64,000 nt of DNA from Amycolatopsis australiensis (GCF_900119165.1 NZ_FPJG01000006.1:6820001-6884000); one strand, 5' to 3'; counted from the stretch's first letter, positions 30,765 through 39,586 are shown. The notes: generated by a model not told the origin, from the letters alone. Made by a program: numbers and translations.

Positions 30765-32219
30765 TCAGCGGGAGCCGTCGGTGCGGCGGGGCAGCTGCCA
30801 GGGGTTGGCCTCCTGCAGGGGTTCGGGCAGCAACGCGTCCGGGAAGCCCTGCCACGCGATCGGGCGCAGGAACCGCTCGATCGCGGCAGTGCCGACCGAC
30901 GTCGTCGTCGGGGCCGTCGTGGCCGGGTACGGGCCGCCGTGCTGCTGGGCCCAGCTCACCGTGACTCCGGTGGGCCAGTCGTTCCACAGCAGCCGCCCGG
31001 CGATGCGGGCCAGCGCCGGCAGCACCGGCCGGATCCAGTCCGCGTCGGACTCCTCGCCGTGGATCGTGGCGGTGAGCCCCGGTTCGATCACGTCGAGCAG
31101 GCGCAGCAGCTCGGCCTGGTCGGCGTAGGTGACGATCAGCGAAGCCGGGCCGAAGCACTCCTCGTGCACGGTCGCGCCGCCCTCGAGAAACTGCTTGCCG
31201 GTGGTGGCCAGCAGCGTCGGCGTGAACGCGGGCGAGGTGGACGGCGACTCGGCGACGACGTCGACCCCGGGCACCTCGCGCAGCTTCGCCAGCTTTTCGC
31301 GGTAGCCGGACGCGATCCGGTCGTTGAGCATCGGCTGGGCCGCGGCACCGGCCAGTGCCGACCGCAGCGTCTCGGTCAGGCCGTGGTCCTCGGGCAGGAA
31401 CAGCAGGCCCGGCTTGGTGCAGAACTGGCCGGCGCCGAGGGTGAACGACCCGGCGTAGCCCTTCGCGACGGCCTCCCCGCGCGCGGCGATCGCGGCCTCG
31501 GTCACGACGACCGGGTTGACGCTGCCCAGCTCGCCGTAGAAGGGGATCGGCCGCGGCCGCGCGTTCGCGATGTCGAACAGCGCCCGCCCGCCGGGGATGG
31601 ACCCGGTGAACGACGCCGCGGCGATGCGCGGGTCCTTCAGCGCCGTGACGCCTTCCTCCTGGCCGGAGATGACGTCGAAGATGCCGTCGGGCGCGCCCGC
31701 GCCGATCAGGGCTTCGCGCACGATCCGGCCGGTCAGCGCCGACAGCTCGGGGTGGCCGGGGTGGGCCTTGAGGACCACCGGGCAGCCCGCGGCGAGCGCG
31801 GACGCCGTGTCGCCGCCGGCGACGCTGAACGCGAACGGGAAGTTGCTGGCCGCGAAGACCAGCACCGGCCCGATCGCGGTCTTGACCCGGCGGATGTCCG
31901 GGCGCGGGCCCATCGGCCAGTCCGGGTCGGCGTGGTCGACCGTGGCGCCGAGGTACTCGCCGTCGGTGAGCACCTCGCCGAACAGGCGCAGCTGGAACGT
32001 CGTGCGCTTCAGCTCGCCGGCCAGCCGCGGCGTGGCGGGCAGGTGGGTCTCGGCGTGGGCCAGCGGGACGAGGTCGTCCGCGGCGGCGTCGAGCGCGTCG
32101 GCGGCCGCGACCAGCCAGCGGGCGCGCTCGGCCGGCGTGGCCGAGGCGGCGGGGCGGGCGGCCGCGGCGGCCCCCGCCAGGATCTTCTCGAGCGTGGCGG
32201 CGTCGGTGGCCTGGCTCAT
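30765..32219 (-). CDS. Alpha-ketoglutaric semialdehyde dehydrogenase
   Basis: A 484-residue aldehyde dehydrogenase of the NADP-dependent 2,5-dioxovalerate type. VLVFAASNFPFAFSVAGGDTASALAAGCPVVLKAHPGHP (about 117-155) is the characteristic cofactor segment, the catalytic glutamate is in PFYGELGSVNPVV (about 238) and the cysteine in GAGQFCTKPG (about 274). It oxidises 2-oxoglutarate semialdehyde to 2-oxoglutarate, the last step of the oxidative uronate/aldarate route. GAGGAG precedes the ATG. Last gene of the symporter-KDG dehydratase-glucarate dehydratase-unknown operon, 14 bases after the unknown gene. Confidence 0.9.
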   Translation of the reverse strand: MSQATDAATLEKILAGAAAAARPAASATPAERARWLVAAADALDAAADDLVPLAHAETHLPATPRLAGELKRTTFQLRLFGEVLTDGEYLGATVDHADPDWPMGPRPDIRRVKTAIGPVLVFAASNFPFAFSVAGGDTASALAAGCPVVLKAHPGHPELSALTGRIVREALIGAGAPDGIFDVISGQEEGVTALKDPRIAAASFTGSIPGGRALFDIANARPRPIPFYGELGSVNPVVVTEAAIAARGEAVAKGYAGSFTLGAGQFCTKPGLLFLPEDHGLTETLRSALAGAAAQPMLNDRIASGYREKLAKLREVPGVDVVAESPSTSPAFTPTLLATTGKQFLEGGATVHEECFGPASLIVTYADQAELLRLLDVIEPGLTATIHGEESDADWIRPVLPALARIAGRLLWNDWPTGVTVSWAQQHGGPYPATTAPTTTSVGTAAIERFLRPIAWQGFPDALLPEPLQEANPWQLPRRTDGSR

Positions 32220-32233
32220 CGGGGTACAGCTCC

Positions 32234-33361
32234 TCAGTTTTCGTGGGCGGCGGCGGTGGCCGTTTCGAGGTCGGGCCAGCGACCCGGACCGGCCAAGCCG
32301 AGGTGGTACAGGTGCAGCTCGGCCGCGCCCGCCTTGGCCAGCTCGCCGACGTAGGCGGCGATGTCCGGCACCGGCGCGGCGGCGACCGCGGTGATGTAGC
32401 TGCCGATCGCGACCCGTCCGGGTAGCGCTTCCCGGGCCGCGGCGACGGCTTCGGCTCCCGTGGCGGGCGCCCAGCCGAACAGGACGACGGCGTCGACGTC
32501 GTCCGGCGCGGACGGCGTCAGCCCGGGCAGCGCGCCGGTGACCCACGGGTCGAGCGCGCCGTGCAGCACGACCCGCGCTCCGGTGGGCAGCTGGGCCAGC
32601 ACGGCTGCCCGCAGCTCGTCGGTGGCCTTCTGCCGCACGCGCAGCAGCATCTGGGTCAGCTCCGGCGGCAACCGGTCCCCGGTGACGCCGAGGTCGCCGG
32701 TGGCGATCAGCCGCCGCACCTCGTTGGCCAGCTGGGCCCGGACGGCGCCGGCGTCGAGGTCCCATGAAGCAGCGCAGGCGTCGCAGCAGCAGATCGACAG
32801 CAGCCGGGCCACCGCGGGCGCCCAGACGCCGTCGGTCTTCTCGTGCTGGTGCTGGTGCACCGCGCCCAGCGGGCCGCAGGCTTCGAGGATCACCGACGAC
32901 AGCTCCAGCCCGGCGACGGCTTCCGCGGTCAGCGTCGCCGCGTACTCGCGCACGGCGACCTGCGACGGGCACAGGGCCCACGGGTAGGCCTCGCCGAAGC
33001 AGTTGCGCACGACGACGTCCGGGTGGTCGTAGCCGAGCTGGGAGTTGTGGGTCAGCACGATCCACGCGGCCGCCGGGATCCCGGCCTCGTTGAGCAGCCG
33101 GACGGCGTCGCCACCACTGTCCTCCGACCCGACCCAGTCCGGAGTGGACGGTCGCAGCTCGCCCCACCCGGTCGAAACCGGCCGGTAGAACGCCGCGTGC
33201 CGGGCGACCACCGAAGTCCGCGAGGCCGACCACGGCGTCGCCGCGCGGGCGCTGTGGTACGACAACGCGACGGCCACTTCGTCGACACCGAGGTCGCGGG
33301 CGCGCGCGGCGAACCCCGCCTCGAGGACGTCCCACGGGTAGGCGTATCCCGTCACCTTCAC
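32234..33361 (-). CDS. Unknown protein embedded in the aldarate operon
   Basis: I do not recognise the family with confidence. The 375-residue cytosolic product starts MKVTGYAYPWDVLEAGFAAR and has alternating strand/helix periodicity suggestive of a TIM barrel, with conserved-looking polar patches SYHSARAATPW, LTHNSQLGYDHPD, HQHQHEKTDG and a CCCDAC cluster near residue 192 that could bind metal. The end ELHLYHLGLAGP resembles a barrel-closing strand. GTG start lies 4 bases after the glucarate dehydratase stop. Its place between pathway enzymes implies a step in uronate use, such as lactone opening, deglycosylation or unsaturated-uronate handling, but none can be assigned. Confidence 0.6.
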   Translation of the reverse strand: MKVTGYAYPWDVLEAGFAARARDLGVDEVAVALSYHSARAATPWSASRTSVVARHAAFYRPVSTGWGELRPSTPDWVGSEDSGGDAVRLLNEAGIPAAAWIVLTHNSQLGYDHPDVVVRNCFGEAYPWALCPSQVAVREYAATLTAEAVAGLELSSVILEACGPLGAVHQHQHEKTDGVWAPAVARLLSICCCDACAASWDLDAGAVRAQLANEVRRLIATGDLGVTGDRLPPELTQMLLRVRQKATDELRAAVLAQLPTGARVVLHGALDPWVTGALPGLTPSAPDDVDAVVLFGWAPATGAEAVAAAREALPGRVAIGSYITAVAAAPVPDIAAYVGELAKAGAAELHLYHLGLAGPGRWPDLETATAAAHEN

Positions 33362-33365
33362 CGGC

Positions 33366-34622
33366 TCACCACCTCGCCGTGTTCGGTTCGAACCCGGGCA
33401 CGTACTTGCGCATGTACGTCACGTCGTCCCGTTTGGTCAGTCCACATCGGACGTAGTTCTCGTGCAGGCGGGCCAGCGCGTCCTCGTCGAGCTTGACCCC
33501 GAGCCCCGGGGTCCTCGGCACGGTCACCGCACCCTCGCGGAACTCCAGCACGCCCGGCTCGATGACGTCTTCGACCTTCCAGGGCCAGTGCGTGTCGCAG
33601 GCGTAGGTCAGGTGCGGCGTCGCCGCGGCGACCTGCACCATCGCGGCCAGGCTGATCCCGAGGTGGCTGTTGGAGTGCATCGACAGGCCGACGCCGAAGC
33701 TCTCGCACGTCACCGACAGCGACTGGGTGGCGCGCAGGCCGCCCCAGAAGTGGTGGTCCGACAGCAGCACGCCGATCGCCCGCGCCCGGAAACCCGGCTC
33801 GATGTCGCCGAAGTTGACCACGCACATGTTGGTGGCCAGCGGCATGGACGCCTCGGCAGCCACCCGCGCCATGCCTTCGATGCCCGGCGTCGGGTCTTCG
33901 AGGTATTCCAGGACGCCGTCCAGTTCGGCCGCGACCCGGATGCCGGTCTCGGTCGTCCACGCGCCGTTCGGGTCGATCCGCAGCGGGTGCCCGGGAAACG
34001 CCTCGGCCAGCGCCCGGATGCCGTCGACCTCCCGCGCGGGCTCGTAGACCCCGCCCTTGAGCTTGATCGAGCGGAAGCCGTACTCGTCGATCATCCGTTT
34101 CGCGGACCCCACCAGGGTTTCCGGCGTGGTGATCTCGCCCCAGGAGTCCTCGCGGCCGTCGACGTGCTTGCCGTACTTGTAGAACAGGTAGGCGGAGAAC
34201 TCGACGGCGTCGCGTGCCTTGCCGCCGAGCAGGTCGGTCACCGGCCGGCCCAGGTACTGCCCCTGCGCGTCGAGGCACGCGACCTCGAACAGGGAGTACA
34301 CGCTCGCCACGGTCTTGCGGATCGAGAACCCCCCGATCAGCCCGTGCGCGTCGGTGAGCACCGTGTCCGACAGCGCCCGGGCGACGAGCCGCTGCAGGCC
34401 GGGCAGGTCGAACACGTCGTGGCCGCGCAGCTGCGGCAGCACCTTCCGCACTTCGCCGAGGAACGCGGAGTCGCCGTAGGACTCGCCGAGCCCGACGACG
34501 CCGTCCTCGCACTTGACCTGCACGACGCTGCGCAGCGCGAACGGCTCGTGCACGCCCATGACGTTGAGCAGCGGCGGGTCGGCGAACGCGACCGGGATCA
34601 GCACCACATCGAGGATCTTCAT
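33366..34622 (-). CDS. Glucarate dehydratase
   Basis: A 418-residue enolase-superfamily enzyme with the glucarate dehydratase residues in order: KxK in SIKLKGG (about 188-190), metal ligands in RIDPNGAW and EDPTPG, asparagine in CVVNFGD (about 265), LLSDHHFWGG and the general-base histidine in SMHSNSHLG (about 318). It dehydrates D-glucarate (and often galactarate/idarate) to 5-dehydro-4-deoxyglucarate. Its ATG overlaps the stop of the next upstream enzyme gene, which acts on its product. Core gene of the aldarate operon, probably controlled by the divergent IclR protein. Confidence 0.93.
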   Translation of the reverse strand: MKILDVVLIPVAFADPPLLNVMGVHEPFALRSVVQVKCEDGVVGLGESYGDSAFLGEVRKVLPQLRGHDVFDLPGLQRLVARALSDTVLTDAHGLIGGFSIRKTVASVYSLFEVACLDAQGQYLGRPVTDLLGGKARDAVEFSAYLFYKYGKHVDGREDSWGEITTPETLVGSAKRMIDEYGFRSIKLKGGVYEPAREVDGIRALAEAFPGHPLRIDPNGAWTTETGIRVAAELDGVLEYLEDPTPGIEGMARVAAEASMPLATNMCVVNFGDIEPGFRARAIGVLLSDHHFWGGLRATQSLSVTCESFGVGLSMHSNSHLGISLAAMVQVAAATPHLTYACDTHWPWKVEDVIEPGVLEFREGAVTVPRTPGLGVKLDEDALARLHENYVRCGLTKRDDVTYMRKYVPGFEPNTARW

Positions 34623-35557
34623 CAGCCCAGCGCCTTCAGCGTGACGAAGCCGTCCTCCACGATCTTCTCGAGCCGGCGGATCTGCTCCGGCGTCGGCTCG
34701 ACCAGCGGCGGCCGGACCGGGCCGACCTTGTCGCCGCGCAGCCGGGCGGCGGCCTTGACCAGCGAGACGGCGAAGCCCGGCGTCTCGTCCCGCAACGCCA
34801 CCAGCGGCAGGTAGAAGCCGGTCAGCAGCGCGTCCATCACGCGGGTGTCGCCCTCGCCGAGCGCGCGGTGGAAGCGGTGCGCGATCTCCGGCGCGAAGCA
34901 GTGCACGGCCGAGGAGTAGCGGGAGACGCCGATCGAGGCATACGCCTTGGCCGAGACCTCCGCGGTCGGCAAGCCGTTGAAGAACAGGAAGTCCCGGGCC
35001 CGGCCGGTGTCCAGCGCGCGGATCGTCGTGATGATCCGGGTCATCACCTCGACGTCGCCGTAGCCGTCCTTGAGCCCGACGACCGACGGGATGTCGAGCA
35101 GGGACGCGGCGGCCGGCGCGGTGAACACGCCGGTGCCGCGGTGGTACACGATCACCGGCACGGAAGAGTCGCCGACGGCGTAGCGGACGAAGTCGGTCAG
35201 GCCCGACGGCGGGCCGGTCACCAGGTACGGCGGCAGCAGCAGGACGCCGTCGGCGCCCCCGGCCTGCGCCGCCGCGATGCCGGCCCGCGCCGACGCCGCG
35301 CCGCCCCCGGCGCCCACCCAGACCGGGACGCGGCCGGCGGCCACCTCCCGGGACCGGGCGAGCACCGAGGCGTGCTCGGCGGGCGAGAGCGAGCTGAACT
35401 CGCCGGTGCCGCACGCGACGAACAGCGCACCGGCGCCCGCCGCGATGTGGCTCTCCACGTTCTCCGCGAGCGCGTCGAGGTTGACCTCGAGGTCTTCGGT
35501 GAACGGGGTGAGGGGGAACGCCAGCAGGCCGTCCAGCTCGATCTCGTTCTGTGCCAT
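34622..35557 (-). CDS. 5-dehydro-4-deoxyglucarate dehydratase (decarboxylating)
   Basis: A 311-residue DapA/NAL-superfamily aldolase-like enzyme. LDGLLAFPLTPFTEDLEVNLDALAENVESHI is the family N-terminus, FVACGTGEFSSLSPAEHA carries the carboxylate-binding GTGE motif, a tyrosine lies in VIVYHRGTGVF and the Schiff-base lysine in VVGLKDGYGD (about 185). It converts 5-dehydro-4-deoxyglucarate to 2,5-dioxopentanoate, CO2 and water. Overlaps glucarate dehydratase by the ATGA arrangement. Follows the symporter gene by about 50 bases. Confidence 0.92.
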   Translation of the reverse strand: MAQNEIELDGLLAFPLTPFTEDLEVNLDALAENVESHIAAGAGALFVACGTGEFSSLSPAEHASVLARSREVAAGRVPVWVGAGGGAASARAGIAAAQAGGADGVLLLPPYLVTGPPSGLTDFVRYAVGDSSVPVIVYHRGTGVFTAPAAASLLDIPSVVGLKDGYGDVEVMTRIITTIRALDTGRARDFLFFNGLPTAEVSAKAYASIGVSRYSSAVHCFAPEIAHRFHRALGEGDTRVMDALLTGFYLPLVALRDETPGFAVSLVKAAARLRGDKVGPVRPPLVEPTPEQIRRLEKIVEDGFVTLKALG

Positions 35558-35608
35558 CAGTTTCTGCTCTCTCGTCCTTTATTCGGGTTCGGCCGGGTGG
35601 GGCCGGGA

Positions 35609-37114
35609 TCAGGCGGGCACGGTCGTGCCTTCCCGCTTGCGGTCGACGTCGTCGTCGGCGTTCACGGTGTCGACGATCTCATCCGCGGCCGTGCTGCGCT
35701 CGGGCGCGAGCAGGCCGAGACCGGCGTAGAGGGCGAGCGAGACGAGGATCGGCGTCGCGATCAGCACCGTCTGGTTCGCGTTGAACACGTAGTAGCAGAG
35801 CGCGTAGTCGATCAGGCCGCCCGCCCACGAGACCAGCGCCGCGCGGGGACCGCACTTGCGGAACCACGGCAGCATGCCCAGCAGCAGCGGGATCGAGATC
35901 GGGCCCATCAGCGCGGCGACCCAGTTGACGACGATCTGCAGCACGCCGCCGAGGTTCTGCGCCTGGGTGGCCACGACCATGGTCAGCGCGACGAACACGA
36001 CCGTGGTGACCCGGGCCGCCTTGAGGCCCTGGACGTCGGTCCACCGGCGGGCCTTGGCGAACACCGCCGGGATCATGTCCCGGGTGATCACCGCGGAGAT
36101 CGCGTTGGCGTCGGAAGAGACCATCGCCATGGTGTGCGAGAAGATCCCGGCCAGCACCAGCCCGATCAGGCCGGGCGGCAGGAACGTCGTCGTCATGATC
36201 GCGTACGACTGCGTGGGGTCCTTGATGCCGGGGATGAGCAGCGGCGCGGCGAACATGGGGAACATCAGCACCAGCGGCCACACCAGGTACAGCGCCGACG
36301 ACAGCCGCGCGCCGCGCCGGGCCTCGTGGGTGTTCGGCGCGGCCATGTACCGCTGCGCCAGGTTCCACATGCCTCCGTTGTACTCCAGCGTTTTCACGAG
36401 CACGTAGACCAGCAGGAAGATGGTGGTGTACTTGGACGTGACCGGGTTCACGTGGCTTTCGGGCAGCTTGTCCCACATCGTCCAGAGGGCGGAGATGCCG
36501 CCGAGCTTGCCCAGCACCACGACGATCATGACGACCGCGGCGATGGCCTGGATGACGAACTGGCCGAAGTCGGTGAGCGCGTCGGCCCACAGGCCGCCGA
36601 TGGTGCAGTAGATCAGGGTGACCGCGCCGGTGACGAGGATGCCGAGGTTGTAGTCCAGGCCGGCGAACACGTGCAGCAGCGTCGCGACGGCGAACCACTT
36701 GGCCGCGATGTCGAAGATCTTCAGCAGGCTGCCGCTCCAGGCGAGCGCCTGCTGCGTCGGCACGTTGTACCGCTTCGCGAGGTATTCCAGCGGTGAGGCG
36801 ACGCCGAGCTTGGAGCGCAACCGGTTCCAGCGAGCGGCGAACAGCCAGCTGCCGATGCCCACGCCGATGCCGATGCTGGCGAAGCCCCAGAAGTAGACGG
36901 TGACGCCACTGGTGTACGCGACGCCCGCGTACGCGACGAAGAGCACGGCGCTGTAGCCGGACATGTGGTGCGAGATGCCGGCCAGCCACCACGGCATCTT
37001 GCCGCCGGCGGTGAAGAAGTCCTTCACGTCGCTGACCCGTTTGTGCGACCACCAGCCGATCACGATCATCAGCGCGAAGTACGCGCAGACCATCGTCCAG
37101 TCGAGTGCGTGCAC
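35609..37114 (-). CDS. Sodium:solute symporter (SSS family), probable uronate/aldarate uptake
   Basis: A 501-residue protein with about thirteen hydrophobic segments and SSS signatures: the N-terminal helix ALDWTMVCAYFALMIVIGWWSHKR, DFFTAGGKMPWWLAGISHHMSGYSA, and the sodium-site region HTMAMVSSDANAISAVITRDM (about 330-350). It imports organic solutes with Na+. First gene of the aldarate operon, so uronate or aldarate uptake is the likely role. GTG start at 37114 has AAAGGAG at good spacing. The 159-bp divergent gap to iclR holds two 16-bp GTTC...GAAC palindromes. Confidence 0.88.
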   Translation of the reverse strand: MHALDWTMVCAYFALMIVIGWWSHKRVSDVKDFFTAGGKMPWWLAGISHHMSGYSAVLFVAYAGVAYTSGVTVYFWGFASIGIGVGIGSWLFAARWNRLRSKLGVASPLEYLAKRYNVPTQQALAWSGSLLKIFDIAAKWFAVATLLHVFAGLDYNLGILVTGAVTLIYCTIGGLWADALTDFGQFVIQAIAAVVMIVVVLGKLGGISALWTMWDKLPESHVNPVTSKYTTIFLLVYVLVKTLEYNGGMWNLAQRYMAAPNTHEARRGARLSSALYLVWPLVLMFPMFAAPLLIPGIKDPTQSYAIMTTTFLPPGLIGLVLAGIFSHTMAMVSSDANAISAVITRDMIPAVFAKARRWTDVQGLKAARVTTVVFVALTMVVATQAQNLGGVLQIVVNWVAALMGPISIPLLLGMLPWFRKCGPRAALVSWAGGLIDYALCYYVFNANQTVLIATPILVSLALYAGLGLLAPERSTAADEIVDTVNADDDVDRKREGTTVPA

Positions 37115-37160
37115 CGCAGGCTCCTTTCCGCGTCCACGTCGATGCGGTCTCGAACGAGAT

Positions 37161-37176
37161 GTTCACATCCATGAAC
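37161..37176. promoter_or_regulatory. Candidate IclR operator 1
   Basis: GTTCACATCCATGAAC: perfect GTTCA/TGAAC ends with a 6-base centre. It overlaps the proposed -35 of the iclR promoter and lies 47 bases before the symporter start, positioned to control both directions. Confidence 0.6.
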
Positions 37177-37191
37177 GGAGTCTGTTATAGT
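37162..37191 (+). promoter_or_regulatory. Putative sigma-70-type promoter for iclR-udh
   Basis: TTCACA at 37162-37167 and TATAGT at 37186-37191 with 18 bases between. This AT-rich patch is unusual for the window, lies between the two operator candidates and points toward iclR, 83 bases before its ATG. Confidence 0.45.
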
Positions 37192-37197
37192 GATTAT

Positions 37198-37213
37198 GTT
37201 CATCCATAAGAAC
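37198..37213. promoter_or_regulatory. Candidate IclR operator 2
   Basis: GTTCATCCATAAGAAC shares GTTC/GAAC ends and a CATCCAT core with operator 1, 37 bases away. It lies just downstream of the proposed -10, a repressing position for iclR. Confidence 0.55.
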
Positions 37214-37273
37214 GTTGTTCGGGACGCTAATATGGCCGGAGTCACAAGTCAACGGCCGGACGGAGGAGCACAA

Positions 37274-38083
37274 ATGCCGCAGAAGGTGGACACCCCGGCA
37301 GCGGCCGACGGCGCCCCCGCCGAGTCCTCGGGCGTGAAGTCCGCGCGCCGGGCCGTCGACCTCATCGAGACGTTCGCGGCGAACGACGTCTGGCTGTCGC
37401 TGTCCGACCTGCACGCGCGCACGGGCTTCCCGCGCTCGTCGCTGCACGGCCTGCTCCGGACGCTGCTGGAGGCCGGCTGGCTGGAGGCGGACGCCAACAC
37501 CGCCCGCTACCGCCTCGGCGTCCGCGCGCTGATCTGCGGCACGGCCTACCTCGACCGCGACGCCGTGGTGCCCTTCGCCACCGAAGCGCTCGAACGCATC
37601 CGCGAGAAGACCGGCTTCACCGCGCACTTCGCGCGCCGCAACGGCACCGAGGTCGTCTACCTGGAGACGCGCGAGTCGCAGCGCTCGACGCATCTCGTCT
37701 CGCGCGTCGGGCGCACGCTGCCCGCGCACGCGACCGCGCTGGGCAAGGCGCTGCTGGCCGAGCTGACGCACGACGAGATCGAGGCGCTGATGCCGGCGAC
37801 GCTGACCGCGCTGACGCCGAACACCATCACCACGCTCGACGCCCTGCACGCCGAGTGCGCCGCGACCCGCGAACGCGGGTACGCCGCCGAGGTCGAGGAG
37901 GGCACGCTGGGCGTCCGGTGCGTCGCCGCGGTGATCCCCTACCGGATCCCGGGCACGGACGCGATCAGCTGCTCGATGCCGATCAGCCAGGTGACCGACG
38001 CCGACGCGCAGCGCGTCGGCGAGCTGCTCGCCGAAACCACCGCCGAGCTCGGCCAGCAGCTGCGCCGCGCCGGCATCCGATAA
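37274..38083 (+). CDS. IclR-family regulator of the uronate/aldarate genes
   Basis: A 269-residue IclR protein: N-terminal winged helix (KSARRAVDLIETFAANDVWLSLSDLHARTGFPRSSLHGLLRTLLEAGWL, about 22-70) and the C-terminal effector domain (about 90-260; GRTLPAHATALGKALLAEL and GYAAEVEEGTLGVRCVAAVI are family hallmarks). ATG at 37274 follows GGAGGAG and gives the normal family length, so the longer frame from 37190 is rejected. Divergent from the aldarate operon, 36 bases upstream of uronate dehydrogenase. Likely a repressor released by a pathway intermediate. Confidence 0.9.
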   Translation: MPQKVDTPAAADGAPAESSGVKSARRAVDLIETFAANDVWLSLSDLHARTGFPRSSLHGLLRTLLEAGWLEADANTARYRLGVRALICGTAYLDRDAVVPFATEALERIREKTGFTAHFARRNGTEVVYLETRESQRSTHLVSRVGRTLPAHATALGKALLAELTHDEIEALMPATLTALTPNTITTLDALHAECAATRERGYAAEVEEGTLGVRCVAAVIPYRIPGTDAISCSMPISQVTDADAQRVGELLAETTAELGQQLRRAGIR

Positions 38084-38119
38084 CACACACTGCCCGCCGC
38101 CCTTATCGAGAGGAACCCC

Positions 38120-38926
38120 ATGACGGACCAGCGCGTGCTCATCACCGGGTCGGCGGGTGTCGTCGGCACCCTGATGCGGCCCCGCCTGCGACGCCCCGGC
38201 CGCGTGCTGCGCCTGCTCGACCTGGCGCCGCAGACGGCGTCGGACGCCTCCGAAGAGATCGTGACGGCGTCCGTGACGGACCCGGAGGCGATGGCCGCGG
38301 CGTGCGAGGGCGTCGACGCACTCATCCACCTCGGCGGGCACAGCCGCGAGAACTCGTGGGAAGCCACCCTCGACGTCAACATCAACGGCACGCACACGGT
38401 GCTGGAAGCGGCCCGCGCGGCAGGGGTGTCGCGCGTCGTCCTGGCATCGAGCAACCACGCGGTGGGCTTCCGCCGCGTCGACGAGGACCTGCCCGCGGAC
38501 TCCTCCCCGCGCCCGGACACCTACTACGGCGTCAGCAAGGCGGCGATCGAGGCGCTGGGCAGCCTGTACCACTCGCGGTTCGGCATGGACGTGATCGTGA
38601 TCCGCATCGGCTCGTGCTTCGAAACGCCGTTGCCGCTGGGCCCGCGCGGCCTGACGACGTGGCTGTCCCCCGACGACGGCGCCCGGCTGTTCGAGGCGTG
38701 CCTGGCGGCGCCTTCGCCCGGGTACCGGCTGATCTGGGGCGTCTCGGACAACACGCGCCGGATCTACTCGCTGAAGGAAGCGGAGGCGCTGGGCTACAAG
38801 TCCCTCGACGACGCCGAGGTGTACGCCGACCAGCTGGCGGACAAGCCGGCGCCGGCGGGCATCGCGGCCGAGTACGTCGGCGGCCCGTTCTGCACGGCGC
38901 CGCTGGGCGTGTTCAACCCCCTCTGA
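38120..38926 (+). CDS. udh: Uronate dehydrogenase (NAD-dependent epimerase/dehydratase family)
   Basis: A 268-residue extended SDR: VLITGSAGVVGTLM (residues 6-19, NAD site), LIHLGGHSRENSWEATLDVNINGT, catalytic YYGVSKAAIEALG (tyrosine about 135, lysine about 140) and WGVSDNTRRIYSL near 215. The SRENSW and SSNHAVGF segments are typical of uronate dehydrogenase. It oxidises D-glucuronate or D-galacturonate to the aldarolactone, feeding glucarate dehydratase after ring opening. GAGAGGA precedes the ATG. Probably co-transcribed with iclR. Confidence 0.88.
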   Translation: MTDQRVLITGSAGVVGTLMRPRLRRPGRVLRLLDLAPQTASDASEEIVTASVTDPEAMAAACEGVDALIHLGGHSRENSWEATLDVNINGTHTVLEAARAAGVSRVVLASSNHAVGFRRVDEDLPADSSPRPDTYYGVSKAAIEALGSLYHSRFGMDVIVIRIGSCFETPLPLGPRGLTTWLSPDDGARLFEACLAAPSPGYRLIWGVSDNTRRIYSLKEAEALGYKSLDDAEVYADQLADKPAPAGIAAEYVGGPFCTAPLGVFNPL

Positions 38927-38968
38927 CGGGCTTCGATATCAGCGCGGTGAACCGGCGGCGCCTGAGGC

Positions 38969-39586
38969 TCATCCCTTGACGTACCGCGTCAGCATCGCGA
39001 CCAGCTCGTGCTCCAGCCGTCCGACGTCCACCGGTTCGCGGTCGGCGACGAGCTGGTGGACCACCAGCTCCGTCGTCGTCACGACCAGCCGGGCCGCCGT
39101 TTCCGTGTCGGTCACCCGGACCTCCGGGTGGCGGTCGAACAGTCCCTGGACGTAGGAGACCAGGGACTGCTTCAGCCGCGCGACCTTGTCGAGCAGCTCG
39201 TTCGACCGTGGCGCCTGCTCCAGCAGGACCCGCAGCAGCTGCGGGTCGCCGAGGTGGGATTCGATCGCCCCGCGCACGAAGACGCGGAGGATGTCTTCGA
39301 TCGGGCCCGGCAGTTCCGCGCGCTGGATCCGTTCCGTGTTCGCCGTGCCGTCGTCCAGGTGGCGGGTCAGCAGCTCGGCCAGGATCGCGTCCTTGTTCGG
39401 GAAGTACTGGTACAGCGAGCCGATGGAGATGCCCGCCCGCTCGGCGATGCGGTTGGTGGTGCCCGCGGCGTAGCCGTGCTCGGCGAAAACGTGAGCAGCC
39501 GCGGTGAGGATGCGCTGGCGGGTCAGCTCGGCGCGGACCTGCCGCGGCTGCTTACGTGGCTGGATGCGGCGCTGGTCCGGTGTCAC
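38969..39586 (-). CDS. TetR-family regulator
   Basis: A 205-residue TetR protein: DNA-binding part VRAELTRQRILTAAAHVFAEHGYAAGTTNRIAERAGISIGSLYQYFPNKDAIL (about 15-68) and a helical ligand domain. The GTG start at 39586 has GGAGG six bases upstream; the longer frame to 39625 adds an unlikely leader. Divergent from a PPOX flavoprotein gene, with an AT-rich palindrome between. It probably represses the PPOX-reductase pair and itself. Confidence 0.9.
   Translation of the reverse strand: MTPDQRRIQPRKQPRQVRAELTRQRILTAAAHVFAEHGYAAGTTNRIAERAGISIGSLYQYFPNKDAILAELLTRHLDDGTANTERIQRAELPGPIEDILRVFVRGAIESHLGDPQLLRVLLEQAPRSNELLDKVARLKQSLVSYVQGLFDRHPEVRVTDTETAARLVVTTTELVVHQLVADREPVDVGRLEHELVAMLTRYVKG

Noticed and set aside
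37190..37273. Longer IclR N-terminus from 37190
   Set aside because: It would place the proposed operator and -10 region inside coding sequence, and the ATG at 37274 has a strong GGAGGAG site and normal family length.
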